Source of the DNA: Chloroflexota bacterium
GTDB taxonomy: Bacteria > Chloroflexota > Anaerolineae > Anaerolineales > Anaerolineaceae
Length of the DNA: 39,603 nucleotides
Assembly (NCBI GenBank): GCA_012514645.1
Contig: JAAYZW010000027.1
Location: forward strand, 1 to 39,603
Reading direction: 5' to 3'
A model generated the notes under the pieces. The model saw only the letters and a list, made by a program, of their open reading frames with translations, was not told the DNA's origin and did no database searches. The translations under genes were made by a program, and so were the position numbers. Shown in pieces: positions 32,034 through 39,603 of the stretch (its first letter is position 1; each line of letters opens with the position of its first letter).

Positions 32034-32642
32034 CTACTCAATTTTGGTTTGTTTCCAGACACTGACAATTCGTTGTATTGCGGTAATGTTTGCCAGTACG
32101 GCAATTATACCAACCGAGATGATCGGTCTGTCAATTAGTAGACCGATAATTAATATGATCGATCGCTCAATTCGGGTGAGAATTCCAACCTTCGCGTCCA
32201 GCCCCAATCCCTCTGCCCGTGCGCGGGTGTATGAGACCAAGGCTGAACCCACAGCCGCCAGGTAAGTTAGCAGAACAGCTGTAAATTGGGTTTGCTGATA
32301 GAAGTAGAAGATCAGCCCTCCAAGCAGGATTAGCTCATCGTACCGGTCGATAACGGAATCAAAAAAAGCCCCAAACCGGCTTGGTTTGCCTCGCAGCCGC
32401 GCCATCACACCGTCAATAGCGTCGAGAGGCGCCATCAAAGCAGCGACCAACCCGCCCCATCTCAATTCGCCAACCGCGATCAAGATCGCCGCCCCAACAT
32501 TGCCCGCCAATCCTATTATGGTAATGTGATTTGGAGTGAGACCGATTTTCAAAAAACGGGTCGCCAGCCAGTCCAAAGGAGCCTGGAAGGTCATGCGCAA
32601 GAATGCTTCAAAATCAGCTTTTGGCGGTTTTTCTCCGGTCAT
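32034..32642 (-). CDS. CDP-alcohol phosphatidyltransferase (possibly phosphatidylinositol-phosphate synthase type)
   Basis: 202 residues with about six membrane spans. The full family signature DG-x2-AR-x8-G-x3-D-x3-D is present at about 78-100 (starting DGVMARL), so both metal-binding Asp pairs are intact. The segment YTRARAEGLGLDAKVGILTR followed by ERSIIL resembles archaetidyl/phosphatidylinositol-phosphate synthases of actinobacteria and archaea more than PgsA, but the alcohol substrate is not certain. It forms a phospholipid from CDP-diacylglycerol in the membrane. Its ATG overlaps the ftsK stop by one base (TAATG), showing coupling, and lgt follows. Confidence 0.88.
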   Translation of the reverse strand: MTGEKPPKADFEAFLRMTFQAPLDWLATRFLKIGLTPNHITIIGLAGNVGAAILIAVGELRWGGLVAALMAPLDAIDGVMARLRGKPSRFGAFFDSVIDRYDELILLGGLIFYFYQQTQFTAVLLTYLAAVGSALVSYTRARAEGLGLDAKVGILTRIERSIILIIGLLIDRPIISVGIIAVLANITAIQRIVSVWKQTKIE

Positions 32643-34984
32643 TATTCAACCATCTCTTCAGTCTCGTCTTCATCACCAGGTTCTGGCAGCAAGATTTCGC
32701 GCTCCCGTCGTGATCCAGCGGGTGGTCCCAAGACCCCACGCGACTCCAGCTCTTCAATTAACCAGGCAGCGCGTGGATAGCCCAGTCGCAGGTGGCGCTG
32801 CAGATACGAAGCGCTCGCGCGGCGTTTTACTCTAACAAGTTCGGTGGCTTGTTTGATTAACGATTCATCCCCGTTGTCCTGATCCTGGCTCTGAACTTCC
32901 TTTTCCCAGGGAACTTCATCTGTCGCATCAGGCTCAAGCTCTTCGACCAACCCAGTTGTTGTCGGTGTTTTCACTGTGTCCAAACCCAGATCCAGCCTCG
33001 CGGTGCTTTCCTGCTGTTCCTGTTTTTGCCACCAGGCGATCACTTTACGGATTTCGTGGTCAGAGACCATCACCCCCTGCGCGCGCACCGGGTGCCCAAC
33101 CTCAGGGTGCAGGTAGAGCAGATCGCCTTTCCCCAGCAAAGTTTCGGCACCGCTGGTATCCAGGATCACGCGAGAATCAACCGAAGACGCGACTGTGAAA
33201 GAGATCCTTGTGGGGAAGTTGGCTTTGATCACACCGGTAATAACATCAGCGCTGGGGCGTTGGGTGGCAACGACCAGGTGGATTCCGATCGCTCTTGCTT
33301 TTTGTGCCAGCCGCACAATTGCGCTCTCTGTTTCATCCGACGCGCTCATCATCAGATCAGCCAGCTCATCGATCAAAATGACAATCCGCGGGAGGGCAGG
33401 TTTTCCCAGTTTTTCCATCTTCTGGTTATAGGATTCCAAATTGCGAGCATGCACGATTTCGAGAAGGCGATAACGGTTGTCCATTTCAGTAGTAGCCCAA
33501 CGTAAAACCGCCAAAATGCGCTCGAGGTTTGTCTCAACCTGTCCCAGCAGATGTGGAAGCCCATTGAAACGCTTCAACTCAACCAGTTTGGGGTCAATCA
33601 TCACCAGTTTAAGCTCATCGGGGTTGTTGTTCATCAACAGTGCAGTTGTCAAAGCAGCGATGGCAACTGACTTGCCCGAGTTCGTAGTACCAGCAATTAA
33701 CAGGTGAGGCATACTTGCCAGGTCTGCAATGATCGGTTGACCGGAAACGCCTCTTCCCAACGGGATCGTCAGCGGAGAGCGCGCCTGGGCAAACTCAGGC
33801 GAATCCAGCAGAGGTCGCAGGCGAACGATAGTGTGTTCGCTGTTCGGCACTTCAATGCCGACATAAGATTCACCCGGAACCGGCGCTTCAATTCGCAGCC
33901 GCCCAGCTTTCAACGCCAATGCCAGATCTTTGTTCAGACCTGAAATTTGAGAAATACGCACTTTCTGTTTTTCTTCGGTGTTGCCTTTGTCAAAATATCC
34001 AGGCTCGACGGCATATTGTGTCACGGTCGGACCAACCCGATATCCGACCACCTTAGCCGGCACGCCAAAATCGCCCAGTGTTTTTTCCAGCATGGCGGCG
34101 TTCATATTGATCGTGCCCTGATTGGCAACCACAGTTTTTTCGTTATCAAGCAAAGCCAACGGCGGCAACTGATCGGAACGTGGTTTTGTCTTGATTTCCT
34201 TAACAGGCTTATTGTTATCAGTTAGCTCCCCTCGACGAAAAGCCAGTGGGAGCTCCATTTGATCAGACAGTTTCGGGGAGGTCTTCTTAGCGGTGACTTC
34301 TGTTTTTGGTTTTTTCGTCTCGATTGCCACTTGATCGATTAATGGGGTGTCGTTTTCATCACCAAAAAATGCTTGCCCGTACGCCACGGTTTGTCCCATT
34401 TCACCTTTTGCCCAGCGTTCGATTGACCCGGCAATTCCCAGCCCTAAAATCAATAATATCGCAGAGAGGATTAGAAAGACGATCCCTGCGGGAGTATTGC
34501 CGATCATATTCCGAAAAGGGTATGCCAATCCAAAACCAACAATGCCGCCGGCACTCGTGCCGATATTGACCTGATAAACAGAATCATTCGCGAAGGCAGA
34601 AAAGGCTCCAAGTGATAGAAACAAACCCAGCTCAACCAGCAATATCCTGCCTATTTTGAATTCCTCTGGCGGAGACTTTCGCCAAAGCAGCAATAGCCAG
34701 CCAGTCGCGAACACTGCCAACGCGACAATAAAACGACCCCAGCCAAACCAGCGCTTTAGCATGAAAACACTGCCGTCAACCAGGTCACCGCGCGTGATGC
34801 CCAGCACCGCCAGCAACAAAATCGCGCCGACTACCAGCAGCGACAAACCGACCATATCCCAGAGGATACGCCTGGTTTTTGCTTGCTGTTCAAGTTTGCG
34901 CAAATTTTCCGTGTCCTGGATTTTCTGAAGCTCCAGGGCTTTGGTTTTGCTTACTTTTCCGGTATTGGTTTTGCTTTGTGCCAC
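32642..34984 (-). CDS. ftsK: DNA translocase FtsK/SpoIIIE
   Basis: 780 residues from a GTG start preceded by GGAG. Four or five N-terminal membrane spans (about 40-200) lead to a charged linker, then the motor: alpha/beta RecA-like domain with Walker A AGTTNSGKS (canonical GATGSGKS) and Walker B IVILIDELADLM, and VATQRPSADVITG. The C-terminal gamma winged helix (about 715-775: RRASASYLQRHLRLGYPRA, then RGVLGPPAGS) recognises orienting sequences. It pumps DNA at the division septum to complete chromosome segregation. It precedes the phosphatidyltransferase and lgt genes in one transcript. Confidence 0.97.
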   Translation of the reverse strand: MAQSKTNTGKVSKTKALELQKIQDTENLRKLEQQAKTRRILWDMVGLSLLVVGAILLLAVLGITRGDLVDGSVFMLKRWFGWGRFIVALAVFATGWLLLLWRKSPPEEFKIGRILLVELGLFLSLGAFSAFANDSVYQVNIGTSAGGIVGFGLAYPFRNMIGNTPAGIVFLILSAILLILGLGIAGSIERWAKGEMGQTVAYGQAFFGDENDTPLIDQVAIETKKPKTEVTAKKTSPKLSDQMELPLAFRRGELTDNNKPVKEIKTKPRSDQLPPLALLDNEKTVVANQGTINMNAAMLEKTLGDFGVPAKVVGYRVGPTVTQYAVEPGYFDKGNTEEKQKVRISQISGLNKDLALALKAGRLRIEAPVPGESYVGIEVPNSEHTIVRLRPLLDSPEFAQARSPLTIPLGRGVSGQPIIADLASMPHLLIAGTTNSGKSVAIAALTTALLMNNNPDELKLVMIDPKLVELKRFNGLPHLLGQVETNLERILAVLRWATTEMDNRYRLLEIVHARNLESYNQKMEKLGKPALPRIVILIDELADLMMSASDETESAIVRLAQKARAIGIHLVVATQRPSADVITGVIKANFPTRISFTVASSVDSRVILDTSGAETLLGKGDLLYLHPEVGHPVRAQGVMVSDHEIRKVIAWWQKQEQQESTARLDLGLDTVKTPTTTGLVEELEPDATDEVPWEKEVQSQDQDNGDESLIKQATELVRVKRRASASYLQRHLRLGYPRAAWLIEELESRGVLGPPAGSRREREILLPEPGDEDETEEMVE

Positions 34985-35046
34985 GGTTCAACTCCACATT
35001 CCTGTCACAATGATCAGCAATTACCTTACAATATCCGTGCCAGAAT

Positions 35047-37005
35047 TTAGTTTTCTATGATTTCGTTGGTGTCGCTCTGCGAATTGGCTTCGGTGTCAGG
35101 AGAGTGGTGTCCGTTGACACTGGCTTCCATGTCGACGATTTTTTGGGCGACATTCTCGATGGCGATTTTTTGCTTTCGATACAAATCGGCTTCTGAGACT
35201 GCCAGTTTTCGCGCAACTTCGCGTACTTTTTTGCCTTGCAGGAATTTCAGCTCCAGAATATTGTAAAGCAGCCATTCGCTGGTGAATTTTCGCTCACCAC
35301 CAGGCTTGATCATCTCGATCGCCTCTGTCAAAACGCTCCGCAGTGCGTTCGTACGGTTTCCATCCTTGTTTTCGCTAACTTCTTCAACCACTTTCAATTG
35401 CATCAGCGGATTGTTGGTCAGTTTTGGACCGCCCCAATAATGCGTCAGCGCGTCTTTCACCCAGGCAGCCATGCCATCTGGCAACTCTGGCTGTTCGATG
35501 TTCTGCAAATTGTCCATGTTGAATCCCGAAGCAGCACGCAGGTCCTGGAGGTAGTCGACTTCTATTTGCAAAGCCGACAAACTCGCGATCACTTGCGTCT
35601 GCAGGGCATGATCTTTAATCGCCAGTGTCGCCCGCTCTGAAAGCCCAATTATCGCCTTCAGGTCATCTTCACTGATTTCCCAATCATCATTTTTTACAAA
35701 ACCACCCAAGCCGACCAAATGAGGGGAACCTTCTTCAGATTTGTGTTCAAGCGGAAGCAGGTAGATCCCCTGCCATTCGATTAGCTTTTCCTCTTTACTC
35801 AGTGCAGGTTGGACCTCTTTGATGAATTGATCATCAATCTTGATATTTCCAATCGCCTTTTGATCTCCAGTGCTAACGACCTTGGAAACGCTGTCGCCTT
35901 CTAGCAAAGCAATGAAACCACCAGAGACTGGCAGGCGTTCGCTGATTAAAGCAGCGGTGGTCTCGAGAAACTGGTGCAAATCTCTACTCGTTAGCATACG
36001 GTCTTGCAGGGACTGAATTGTTTCCAGGTCTTCGCGGTCGTCTCCCCAGAAAAGCGATTTCTCGATATACGGTGAAAAGAGGCTGATTGCGTATTGCAGC
36101 AGCAACATACTGCCCACCATGACGATCGGCACATAAAATATGTAAGGATTTCCCTGTAAGTCACCGTAACGTCGCGCTACTGTCGCCAAGCCTAATACAA
36201 TCGTTGTGGTAAAAGGACCGCGCAGCAGCCATCGCAGCAGACGGCTCTTGATCTGCCGGTCCGTCCAGAGCAGCCCGAAAAATGAGACCGTATAGGTCAT
36301 CACGATTATGAAGAAGATCGTAATTAACGATCCAAGAATGCTCAAAGACCAAAACCAGTGCGGGTGGGCAGCAAGCCAGGTGTTTCCGTGGTAAAGGAAT
36401 ATGATGCTGGTGAAGGCAATCGCCGCCGCGCCGGCTAACAGGTAAATCATGCGCCGCAGCCCTGTCCTGGTAATCGATCTAGCCATCGCCCTGATCAGGT
36501 TGTAACTGACCATCGCCATGACGACGATGTAGAAAATGCCGAAATAGAAAGTTATTTGGTTGCGTTCCAGATAAAACATGGGTGCTTTTTCAGCAGCGAG
36601 ACCCCCAATTGAGACCCCAAAGAAGATCAATATTGCCATTATCCCGGTCACAAGGTAGGTAACCCAAACCAGCATACGCCGGCGACCACGGCTTGGTCTT
36701 CCGCTGACTGTGAGCAGCGCGTCCGAAAAGTGCAGGTAAACCGCCGGCAGCATCATCAACCCCACCCACTTTAGCTGCAGCCACAACTGAATAAATTCCG
36801 GTCGGTCAGACACAGCCGCGACCGTCTCGCAAGTATAAATCAGCACCACGCAAAGTAAGATCAATACAAAGGTTTGAACAATGCGATCCTTGAAGTTGAA
36901 CCCGGTTGTGTACATGAGCAGGGCGATCGCGGTGATCGCCCCAGCCGCGTACAAGATCTGGTTAACAGTTTCAAGCACCAGCGAGAGATTGATCATTAAC
37001 AACAT
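35047..37005 (-). CDS. Seven-span membrane sensor with GAF domain and C-terminal HTH
   Basis: 652 residues. The N-terminus (about 10-305) has about seven to nine membrane spans in the style of the 7TM region of sensor histidine kinases (for example CETVAAVSDRPEFIQLWLQ). A GAF-like domain follows at about 340-460. There is no HisKA, HATPase, GGDEF or phosphatase domain. The C-terminal 100 residues instead hold a helix-turn-helix (VREVARKLAVSEADLYRKQ) like sigma-region-4/Fis-type modules. It may be a one-component membrane regulator. The start at 37003-37005 follows GAGG ten bases upstream; an ATG nine bases later is possible. The GNAT gene ends 13 bp upstream. Confidence 0.8.
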   Translation of the reverse strand: MLLMINLSLVLETVNQILYAAGAITAIALLMYTTGFNFKDRIVQTFVLILLCVVLIYTCETVAAVSDRPEFIQLWLQLKWVGLMMLPAVYLHFSDALLTVSGRPSRGRRRMLVWVTYLVTGIMAILIFFGVSIGGLAAEKAPMFYLERNQITFYFGIFYIVVMAMVSYNLIRAMARSITRTGLRRMIYLLAGAAAIAFTSIIFLYHGNTWLAAHPHWFWSLSILGSLITIFFIIVMTYTVSFFGLLWTDRQIKSRLLRWLLRGPFTTTIVLGLATVARRYGDLQGNPYIFYVPIVMVGSMLLLQYAISLFSPYIEKSLFWGDDREDLETIQSLQDRMLTSRDLHQFLETTAALISERLPVSGGFIALLEGDSVSKVVSTGDQKAIGNIKIDDQFIKEVQPALSKEEKLIEWQGIYLLPLEHKSEEGSPHLVGLGGFVKNDDWEISEDDLKAIIGLSERATLAIKDHALQTQVIASLSALQIEVDYLQDLRAASGFNMDNLQNIEQPELPDGMAAWVKDALTHYWGGPKLTNNPLMQLKVVEEVSENKDGNRTNALRSVLTEAIEMIKPGGERKFTSEWLLYNILELKFLQGKKVREVARKLAVSEADLYRKQKIAIENVAQKIVDMEASVNGHHSPDTEANSQSDTNEIIEN

Positions 37006-37018
37006 AAAGCGCTTTACC

Positions 37019-37558
37019 TCAGGCTAATCGCTTCTGGTAGAACAAGGCAGGGTCCCCGTTTGGAAAATAGTGATCCAGGAATCCGCAAATTTCGTAGCCA
37101 CAATTTAATGCCAGCTCAACCATCGGATAATTGCGCATGGGTGTCTCCAGCAAAACACGTTCTTTCTGATTTTCAGCCGCCCAGTTTTCCACCATAGCCA
37201 GCATGGTGCGACCAATCCCTTTCTGCCGAAGCTCCGGAATAACCACCAGGTCACTTACCCTGGTTGTGGCAGGCACGGTTTTGTCATCAATCACCACGTA
37301 ACTGATCAAGACATCATCGAGTTCACCAACAAAAACCTGGCTGGCTTCGTCCAATGACTTGATCAGTGAATCCATGTCGCGCATATAGCTCAAATGTGCC
37401 TCTCGTGGAAGTTTGACCCGTGTAAAGGTGAAAGTGGAAGTATGGTCCTCAAGATTGGTCTGAAGCCGATATGCATAGTGGCTATGCAGACTATGGTCTA
37501 TTTCGATCATTCTTTTGAAGTGGTCATTCCCCGCAATGAGTATTTTTAATTTTGCCAT
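37019..37558 (-). CDS. GNAT family N-acetyltransferase
   Basis: 179 residues with a single GNAT domain (about 20-175). The acetyl-CoA motif A reads VSDLVVIPELRQKGIGRTML, and MVELALNCGYEICGF follows near the end, placing it with RimI/PhnO-like acetyltransferases. The acceptor is unknown. AGAGGGA precedes the ATG. It lies between the two-span membrane protein and the membrane sensor in a co-directional set. Confidence 0.9.
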   Translation of the reverse strand: MAKLKILIAGNDHFKRMIEIDHSLHSHYAYRLQTNLEDHTSTFTFTRVKLPREAHLSYMRDMDSLIKSLDEASQVFVGELDDVLISYVVIDDKTVPATTRVSDLVVIPELRQKGIGRTMLAMVENWAAENQKERVLLETPMRNYPMVELALNCGYEICGFLDHYFPNGDPALFYQKRLA

Positions 37559-37568
37559 TATCCCTCTG

Positions 37569-38258
37569 TTAATCCATTACCCTGACGACAATCACACAAG
37601 CCGATTGCTCAATGCCGTCATTATCCAAAGCGACCAATCGCAGCATATACTCTCCGGAGACGAGATCGCTGGTATACCAACTTCCCAGGCTTTCGTCGAT
37701 ACGCACGCCGCTGCCTGCAGCGATCGTTTGCCAGTCAGGTTCGCCCATGGTCGAAAATTCGTACTTATAAGAACCGAAATTATCCGTATTGACGCTTCCA
37801 ATCAACTCTACCACGCCTCCGATCTCTTCGAGGTGTGCCGGACTCTCGATTTCGAGGATATCGTTAACACAATGGCTGTCTATCCCTTCGATTTCCGCTT
37901 GCGGGTAAAGCGTGGGTGTTGGTGTTGCATCAGTCGGCACTAATTCAGCAGATAAAGTTGTGGTTGGAGTTGTCAGCACCTCGATCGTCGTGGTAGCAAA
38001 AGACGGCTCCTGTGCCAGTTCGCCAGCCAAAAAGGTCGCCACGACAAACTCACCCATTGTCAGCAGCCCAACCAGGATCAACACCGAGGTCGCCGCGACG
38101 ACTTTTCGCTGGGCGGCTTCGCGTTCAAGCCCGAAAATCGCGCTGCGTTTTTCCTGCAAGGCAACCAGCACGCGGCGCAAATAGACCAGGGCGACAATCC
38201 CCAACACCAAGTAAATCGGAACCTCAAATTCCGCTAAGAAACGAATAACGTATTCCAT
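37569..38258 (-). CDS. Two-span membrane protein with extracellular Ig-like/beta domain
   Basis: 229 residues. Membrane spans lie at about 13-32 and 55-78, separated by a short charged loop (EKRSAIFGLEREAAQRK). A Thr/Pro-rich linker (about 85-118) leads to an extracellular domain (about 125-229) with two Cys (in DSHCVND and QSACVIV) placed to bond across a small beta-sandwich; the ending GEYMLRLVALDNDG is typical of Ig/PKD-like repeats. No known function. No Shine-Dalgarno is visible; it starts 12 bp after the purine nucleoside phosphorylase stop. Confidence 0.75.
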   Translation of the reverse strand: MEYVIRFLAEFEVPIYLVLGIVALVYLRRVLVALQEKRSAIFGLEREAAQRKVVAATSVLILVGLLTMGEFVVATFLAGELAQEPSFATTTIEVLTTPTTTLSAELVPTDATPTPTLYPQAEIEGIDSHCVNDILEIESPAHLEEIGGVVELIGSVNTDNFGSYKYEFSTMGEPDWQTIAAGSGVRIDESLGSWYTSDLVSGEYMLRLVALDNDGIEQSACVIVVRVMD

Positions 38259-38270
38259 TAGTAAGTGAAA

Positions 38271-39107
38271 TTATATCCGGCGAAGGACTCCCCGGATGAT
38301 TTTCATCAAATTAGGTGCAAGTTGATCGCCAACCTCAAGCACTTCTTCATGGCTGGCTTTGTTTGTTCCATCGGGGTCAATCTTGTTGGTAATCGTGGCA
38401 AAACCGAGGACGTTCATGCCGCCGTGCTTGGCAACGATCGCCTCAGGAACTGTCGACATACCGACCGCATCAACGCCCACCATCTTCAGGAAACGGCAGT
38501 CAGCGGGAGTCTCAAAAGAAGGACCGGACAGACAGACGTACACACCCTCGTGCAAACTTAGCCCGAGCTCTTTGCTGACTTCATGGGCAAGCACAATCAA
38601 CTCGGGATTGTAAATTGCGCTCATATCCGGAAAGCGTGGTCCAAACTCATCCAGGTTGGGTCCACGCAGGGGGTTTTCGCCTGCCATCGGCAACAATGCC
38701 AGGTGATCTTTGATCAGCATAATATCCCCCGGATAGAAGTCATCGTGCAAACCACCGGATGCATTGGTTAGAATCAGGGTTTTTATTCCCAGGCGCTGCA
38801 TCACACGGATGGGCAGACCGACCCGAGAGATGTTGTGCCCTTCATAATAATGAGTACGACCCTGCAATACCAGCACTTGCTTGCCTTCCAGCTCGCCGAT
38901 TACCAGGCGACCCTTGTGCCCGGGAACAGTTGAAACCGGCCAGAATGGGATTTCGTGGGTGGGGATGATGGTCGAGTTTTCAATCGAATCAGCCAGCTCG
39001 CCTAAGCCAGAGCCAAGGATCAGGGCTGTTTCGGGTGTGGAGGTTAAACGTGCCCGCACCGCATCGGTCGCTGCGTCAATTTCGTGGTAGGTTAAAAATT
39101 CAGTCAT
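38271..39107 (-). CDS. punA: Purine nucleoside phosphorylase (trimeric, inosine/guanosine type)
   Basis: 278 residues from ATG 39105-39107, preferred because GAGGTG lies 3 bases upstream; an in-frame GTG six bases earlier overlaps that site. Low-molecular-mass PNP landmarks are all present: ILGSGLGEL (phosphate loop), VPGHKGRLVIG, QGRTHYYEGH, LTNASGGLH, GPSFETPAD and VGMSTVPEAIVAKHGG, plus FATITNKIDPDG. It cleaves (deoxy)guanosine and inosine with phosphate for purine salvage. It is the first gene of the minus-strand set. The upstream region is filled by the A/B repeat. Confidence 0.95.
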   Translation of the reverse strand: MTEFLTYHEIDAATDAVRARLTSTPETALILGSGLGELADSIENSTIIPTHEIPFWPVSTVPGHKGRLVIGELEGKQVLVLQGRTHYYEGHNISRVGLPIRVMQRLGIKTLILTNASGGLHDDFYPGDIMLIKDHLALLPMAGENPLRGPNLDEFGPRFPDMSAIYNPELIVLAHEVSKELGLSLHEGVYVCLSGPSFETPADCRFLKMVGVDAVGMSTVPEAIVAKHGGMNVLGFATITNKIDPDGTNKASHEEVLEVGDQLAPNLMKIIRGVLRRI

Positions 39108-39160
39108 GCTCACCTCAGGGATGTTTTTGAGATTATATCATTGCCTATGCCACAATACTA

Positions 39161-39232
39161 TAACCGTAATTCCAACCGGGTGGTTTTGGCTGGTTAAAAA
39201 TTCCACCTTGGCTCACGTTCTGAACCCACCCC
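39161..39232 (+). repeat. Interspersed repeat, unit B (copy 2)
   Basis: About 72 bp directly repeated at 39358-39429 (CCGTAATTCCAACCGGGTGG, TAAAAATTCCAC, TTGGCTCACG, GAACCCACCC), with the GGGTGGTTT and GAACCCACC ends as an inverted repeat. In reverse complement it also matches 3674-3740. Confidence 0.85.
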
Positions 39233-39260
39233 TCCCGTTGGTTTAACTTTAAACGCAAGT

Positions 39261-39320
39261 GTAGGGGGAGGTCCCAATCGTGAGCACTCAATCACCGCTT
39301 ACTTAGTCAGACCTCCCCAC
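39261..39320 (+). repeat. Interspersed repeat, unit A (copy 2)
   Basis: 60 bp, matching the reverse complement of 3781-3840 with about 7 differences. The ends GTAGGGGGAGGTC and GACCTCCCCAC pair as a hairpin stem. It is flanked on both sides by unit B, giving B-A-B upstream of the purine nucleoside phosphorylase gene. Confidence 0.85.
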
Positions 39321-39357
39321 TCAAGAATTGTAGGCAGGCACGGAAAACCGAAAATAT

Positions 39358-39429
39358 GACCGTAATTCCAACCGGGTGGGTTTGGCTAATTAAAAAATTC
39401 CACATTGGCTCACGTCCTGAACCCACCCG
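39358..39429 (+). repeat. Interspersed repeat, unit B (copy 3)
   Basis: Second member of the direct repeat pair flanking unit A; its inverted ends CGGGTGGGTTT and GAACCCACCCG pair perfectly except one base. The linker from unit A to this copy (GGCAGGCACGGAAAACCGAA) is also recognisable in copy 1 at the other end of the window. Confidence 0.85.
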
Positions 39430-39603
39430 TACTGTTGTTATCATTTCATGTCCAATAACATTCCGAGGAAGCATGCATTGTAGATTGTAGATCTAAAAAT
39501 TTCCTTTATAAAGAAAAATGGCGAGGCTGGGATTTGCGAGCGTTTTTTGCGAAATCCTGGGAGCGCAGCGAACAGGGATCCCAGAACCAATAATCCTTTA
39601 AAA
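39430..39603. other. Non-coding right edge with a long inverted repeat
   Basis: No gene is seen. CTGGGAT (39527-39533) and ATCCCAG (39578-39584) are complementary, and between them GGATTTGCG and GCGAAATCC are nearly so. This may be part of another palindromic repeat continuing beyond the window. Confidence 0.35.

Noticed and set aside
38270-38275. TATAAT on the minus strand before the two-span membrane protein gene
   Set aside because: It overlaps the stop codon of the purine nucleoside phosphorylase (ATA TAA) and is only 12 bp from the next start, so it is probably coincidental.

Overview
The window looks like chromosomal DNA of a Chloroflexota bacterium, most likely class Anaerolineae. This is inferred from protein style only: a FhaA/FhaB pair next to a RodA-PBP gene, GAF/SpoIIE phosphatases, LCP proteins with Thr/Pro-rich linkers, and a membrane sensor with a C-terminal HTH. 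Base composition is about 50% GC. I saw no rRNA, tRNA, CRISPR array, prophage or intact insertion sequence. About 90% is coding, and only one gene (O-antigen ligase-like, left edge) is cut by the window.

Layout. 1-5604 (minus): a cell-surface polysaccharide block read leftwards: NusG/RfaH-type regulator, two LytR-CpsA-Psr (LCP) proteins, a TPR protein and an O-antigen ligase/polymerase. The gaps inside it hold an ops-like motif, a terminator-like hairpin and a perfect 13-bp stem-loop. 5763-9154: patatin-like lipase, SH3b membrane protein, zinc-ribbon protein, a degV relic and RadC. 9210-12455: a very large RsbW-kinase/GAF/SpoIIE-phosphatase fusion, converging on a ParB-like/universal-stress fusion (12456-14138). 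14288-19900 (plus): PfkB kinase, ParA, ParB, amidohydrolase, GNAT and a DsbA-like thiol protein, closed by a Rho-independent terminator. 20080-22712 (minus): SecG, a peptide-type solute-binding protein, a PduO-type adenosyltransferase homologue lacking its N-terminal ATP motif, and perhaps a tiny membrane protein. 22989-28922 (plus): PHP protein, FhaA-like, FhaB-like, MTA phosphorylase, and a RodA/FtsW protein fused to a penicillin-binding-protein-like domain. 29162-39107 (minus): TyrS, then, reading from the right, purine nucleoside phosphorylase, a membrane protein, GNAT, membrane sensor/HTH, FtsK, CDP-alcohol phosphatidyltransferase and Lgt with a long acidic tail.

The strongest observation is the RodA-PBP fusion (26316-28922). 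Its glycosyltransferase half keeps the expected Asp, but the transpeptidase half has lost the SxxK Ser and Lys and the KTG box, so it looks like a non-catalytic partner domain covalently tied to RodA. A second theme is the NusG-paralogue-led polysaccharide operon with termination-like signals inside it. A third is an interspersed, hairpin-forming non-coding repeat family (about 60-bp units A and B plus a weaker unit C) at 3.6-3.8, 22.8, 30.5 and 39.2-39.4 kb.

Functionally the window combines envelope building (polysaccharide ligation, LCP transfer, lipoprotein and phospholipid synthesis, peptidoglycan polymerisation), chromosome segregation (ParAB, FtsK), signalling by phosphorylation-dependent modules (FHA, RsbW/PP2C) and purine salvage (MTAP, PNP).
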